Assembly: GCA_025358085.1 (NCBI GenBank)
Contig: JANYKT010000175.1
Coordinates: 1-54,910 of the forward strand
Reading direction: 5' to 3'
Source of the DNA: Deltaproteobacteria bacterium
GTDB taxonomy: Bacteria > Myxococcota > Myxococcia > Myxococcales > 40CM-4-68-19
Length of the DNA stretch: 54,910 nt
Shown here: in pieces, positions 53,419-54,910 of the stretch
How positions within the stretch are numbered: position 1 is the stretch's first letter
Layout: each line of letters begins with the position of its first letter
The notes under the pieces: generated by a model
What the model was told of the DNA's origin: nothing
Database searches by the model: none
What the model saw: only the letters and a program-made list of their open reading frames with translations
Program-made: the position numbers and the translations under genes

Positions 53419-54910
53419 TTACTTGCGCCGATTCTTCTTCTTGTTGGCGCGCTCCTTTTTCTTCTTCTCGCGCAGCTTCTTCTTGTCCTCGTCAGAGACC
53501 TGTTTGGCCGGCTGTCCGCCGTAGCCCATCAACCGCGCCCGCGCCATCGCTGCCGAGTGCGAGCCCTTGCCGCCAGGCATCGGCATCCCGCCAGAGGTCA
53601 TCTCCTTGGGCAGGCCAAACATCTTGGCCAGATCCTCGGGCGGCATGCCCTTGAGCGAATTCAGCTGCGCTAGATTCCGGAAACCCGGCAGCCGCGACAG
53701 CAGTCCCGCGCCCGGCCCACCTGGTCCCGAGCCCAGCTGCTTCATCACCTTCTGCATCCCGAAGAAGCGCTCGAGCAGCCCCCGCACCGCATTCTTGGGC
53801 TGGCCCGACCCGCGCGCGATTCGCTCGATGCGCTCATCGGTAATGATGGTCGGGTTCTGCCGCTCCTTCACCGTCATCGAGCCAATCATCGCCTCGACGC
53901 GGCCCAGCTCCTTGTCGTCGAAGGTTATGCCCTCGGGCAGCTCCCCGAAGAGGGGAAATTTCTCGAGCAGGTCCCCGACCGAGCCCATTTTCTTGACCAG
54001 CTTGATCTGTTCGACGAAGTCGTGCAGGTCGAAGTTGCCACTGAGGATCTTCTCGGCATCCTCCTCGGCTTTCTTCTCGTCGACCACGCCCTCGAAGTCC
54101 TTCATCAGGCCGACGATGTCGCCGAAGCCGAGGATGCGGGAAGCGATGCCTTCGGGGCGGAACTCCTCCAGTTTGTCGAGCGACTCGCCCATGCCGATGA
54201 ACTTGATCGGCTTGCCGGTGACCTCTTTGATCGAAAGAGCCGCGCCGCCGCGCGCGTCGCCGTCCAGCTTGGTCAGGACAAAGCCATTCAAGCCCAGCCG
54301 GCGGTCGAACTCGACAGCTGTCTTGACCGCGTCCTGGCCAATCATCGCGTCGGCCACGAGCAGGATATTCTCGGGCTCGACGTTCGCCTTCAGCTGCTCC
54401 AGCTCGACCATCATCTCTTCGTCGATGGCGAGGCGGCCGGCGGTATCATAAATGATGACGTCGCGGCCCTTCTGGCCGGCAAACGCGAGCGCGTGGCGGG
54501 CCATCTCCGGGGGCCGTACGTTTTCTTCGAAGAAGACCGGGATATCGAGCTTGGCGCCCAACTGCTTGAGCTGCTCGACGGCCGCCGGACGATAGTTGTC
54601 GCCCGCTACCAGCAGTGGCTTCTTGCCCTTCTTGAGGAGAAAATTCGCCAGCTTCGCCGCGGTGGTGGTCTTTCCCGATCCCTGCAGGCCCACCATCATG
54701 ATGCCCGCCGGCCGCTCGCCTTTTTGCGAGAGCTGCAGGGTGACGTCGACCGGGCCCATCAGATTCTCGAGCTCGTCATGGCAAATCTTGATGAAGTGAT
54801 CGCCCGGCGCGACTTCGAAGCGCTTGCCTTTCTTGTCGGTGGTGGTCGTGCTGACCACTTCCCCCAGCGCCTTCTCCTTCACTCTCGCGAGAAAGCGCTT
54901 GGCGACGTTG
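53419..54910 (-). CDS. ffh: Signal recognition particle GTPase Ffh (N-terminus cut by window)
   Basis: About 497 residues are visible and the N-terminal few dozen lie outside the window (the frame continues upstream as NVAKRFLARVKEKALGE). The N domain is followed by the G domain, with GLQGSGKTTTAAKL (G1), DTAGRL (G3), TKLDGDARGG (G4) and GMGESLDKLEEF. The C-terminal M domain is Met-rich (FFGMQKVMKQL and SMTVKERQNPTII) and binds SRP RNA and signal peptides. The tail is lysine-rich (KKKLREKKKKERANKKKNRRK). A slightly long loop (STTTTDKKGKRFEVAPGD) sits before the usual VIKI-like segment. It is an essential cotranslational targeting factor. Confidence 0.96.
   Translation of the reverse strand, partial: NVAKRFLARVKEKALGEVVSTTTTDKKGKRFEVAPGDHFIKICHDELENLMGPVDVTLQLSQKGERPAGIMMVGLQGSGKTTTAAKLANFLLKKGKKPLLVAGDNYRPAAVEQLKQLGAKLDIPVFFEENVRPPEMARHALAFAGQKGRDVIIYDTAGRLAIDEEMMVELEQLKANVEPENILLVADAMIGQDAVKTAVEFDRRLGLNGFVLTKLDGDARGGAALSIKEVTGKPIKFIGMGESLDKLEEFRPEGIASRILGFGDIVGLMKDFEGVVDEKKAEEDAEKILSGNFDLHDFVEQIKLVKKMGSVGDLLEKFPLFGELPEGITFDDKELGRVEAMIGSMTVKERQNPTIITDERIERIARGSGQPKNAVRGLLERFFGMQKVMKQLGSGPGGPGAGLLSRLPGFRNLAQLNSLKGMPPEDLAKMFGLPKEMTSGGMPMPGGKGSHSAAMARARLMGYGGQPAKQVSDEDKKKLREKKKKERANKKKNRRK

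Overview
The window is high-GC DNA with long, tightly packed operons in which neighbouring genes overlap by 1 to 4 bases. Multiple complete chemosensory (Che) operons, hybrid histidine kinases, a Stig1-type Cys-rich lipoprotein, a sigma-54 enhancer-binding protein and an energy-converting-hydrogenase-related (Ehr) gene cluster together suggest a member of the Myxococcota (former Deltaproteobacteria). This taxonomic reading is an inference from gene content only.

Layout. (1) About 1-2,834, minus strand: a membrane-protein fragment at the edge, a DUF1275 membrane protein, a small pseudo-receiver protein and a sigma-54-dependent activator (EBP) with a degenerate receiver. (2) 3,189-12,906, plus strand: one operon encoding a helix-turn-helix/PTS-EIIA protein followed by a hydrogenase-4/complex-I-like membrane complex: two HyfB-type antiporters, HyfC, HyfE, HyfF, a NuoC/D-like HyfG that lacks the [NiFe] ligands, and a ferredoxin-NuoB fusion. 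The second antiporter gene carries an internal deletion plus frameshift as sequenced. A -24/-12 promoter and four copies of the palindrome TGCCGAWTCGGCA or close variants tie this operon to the EBP. (3) 13,009-16,494: pyruvate carboxylase. (4) 16,889-21,201, minus strand: a DoxX remnant, an EamA exporter and two sensor kinases. (5) 21,311-30,925, plus strand: chemosensory operon 1 (CheY, CheA, CheW, a very long soluble MCP, a HEAT-repeat protein, CheR, CheB). (6) 30,941-37,950: a decayed accessory island with a frameshifted RAYT transposase, a truncated ECF sigma factor, LysR, two cupredoxins and broken YceI, DUF5666, CcsA-like, membrane-protein and metallophosphoesterase genes. (7) 37,951-45,722, minus strand: chemosensory operon 2 (CheY, REC-CheW, CheR, CheW, CheA-REC, CheB, transmembrane MCP). 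(8) 45,774-54,910: a quinone-oxidoreductase-like MDR protein, a BtuF-like binding protein, a phospholipase C/S1-P1-like membrane-anchored protein, a Stig1-like lipoprotein and the signal recognition particle GTPase Ffh, cut by the window edge.

How the parts work together. The Ehr-like complex probably couples an unknown redox reaction, possibly with ferredoxin as electron carrier, to ion translocation. It would not make H2, because the nickel site is gone. Its expression appears to depend on sigma-54 and the divergently encoded EBP, which is probably not controlled by phosphorylation because its phospho-acceptor aspartate is missing. The two Che operons are each complete signalling modules, one with a cytoplasmic receptor and one with a membrane receptor. 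They are separated by the decayed island, whose edges abut the last gene of each.
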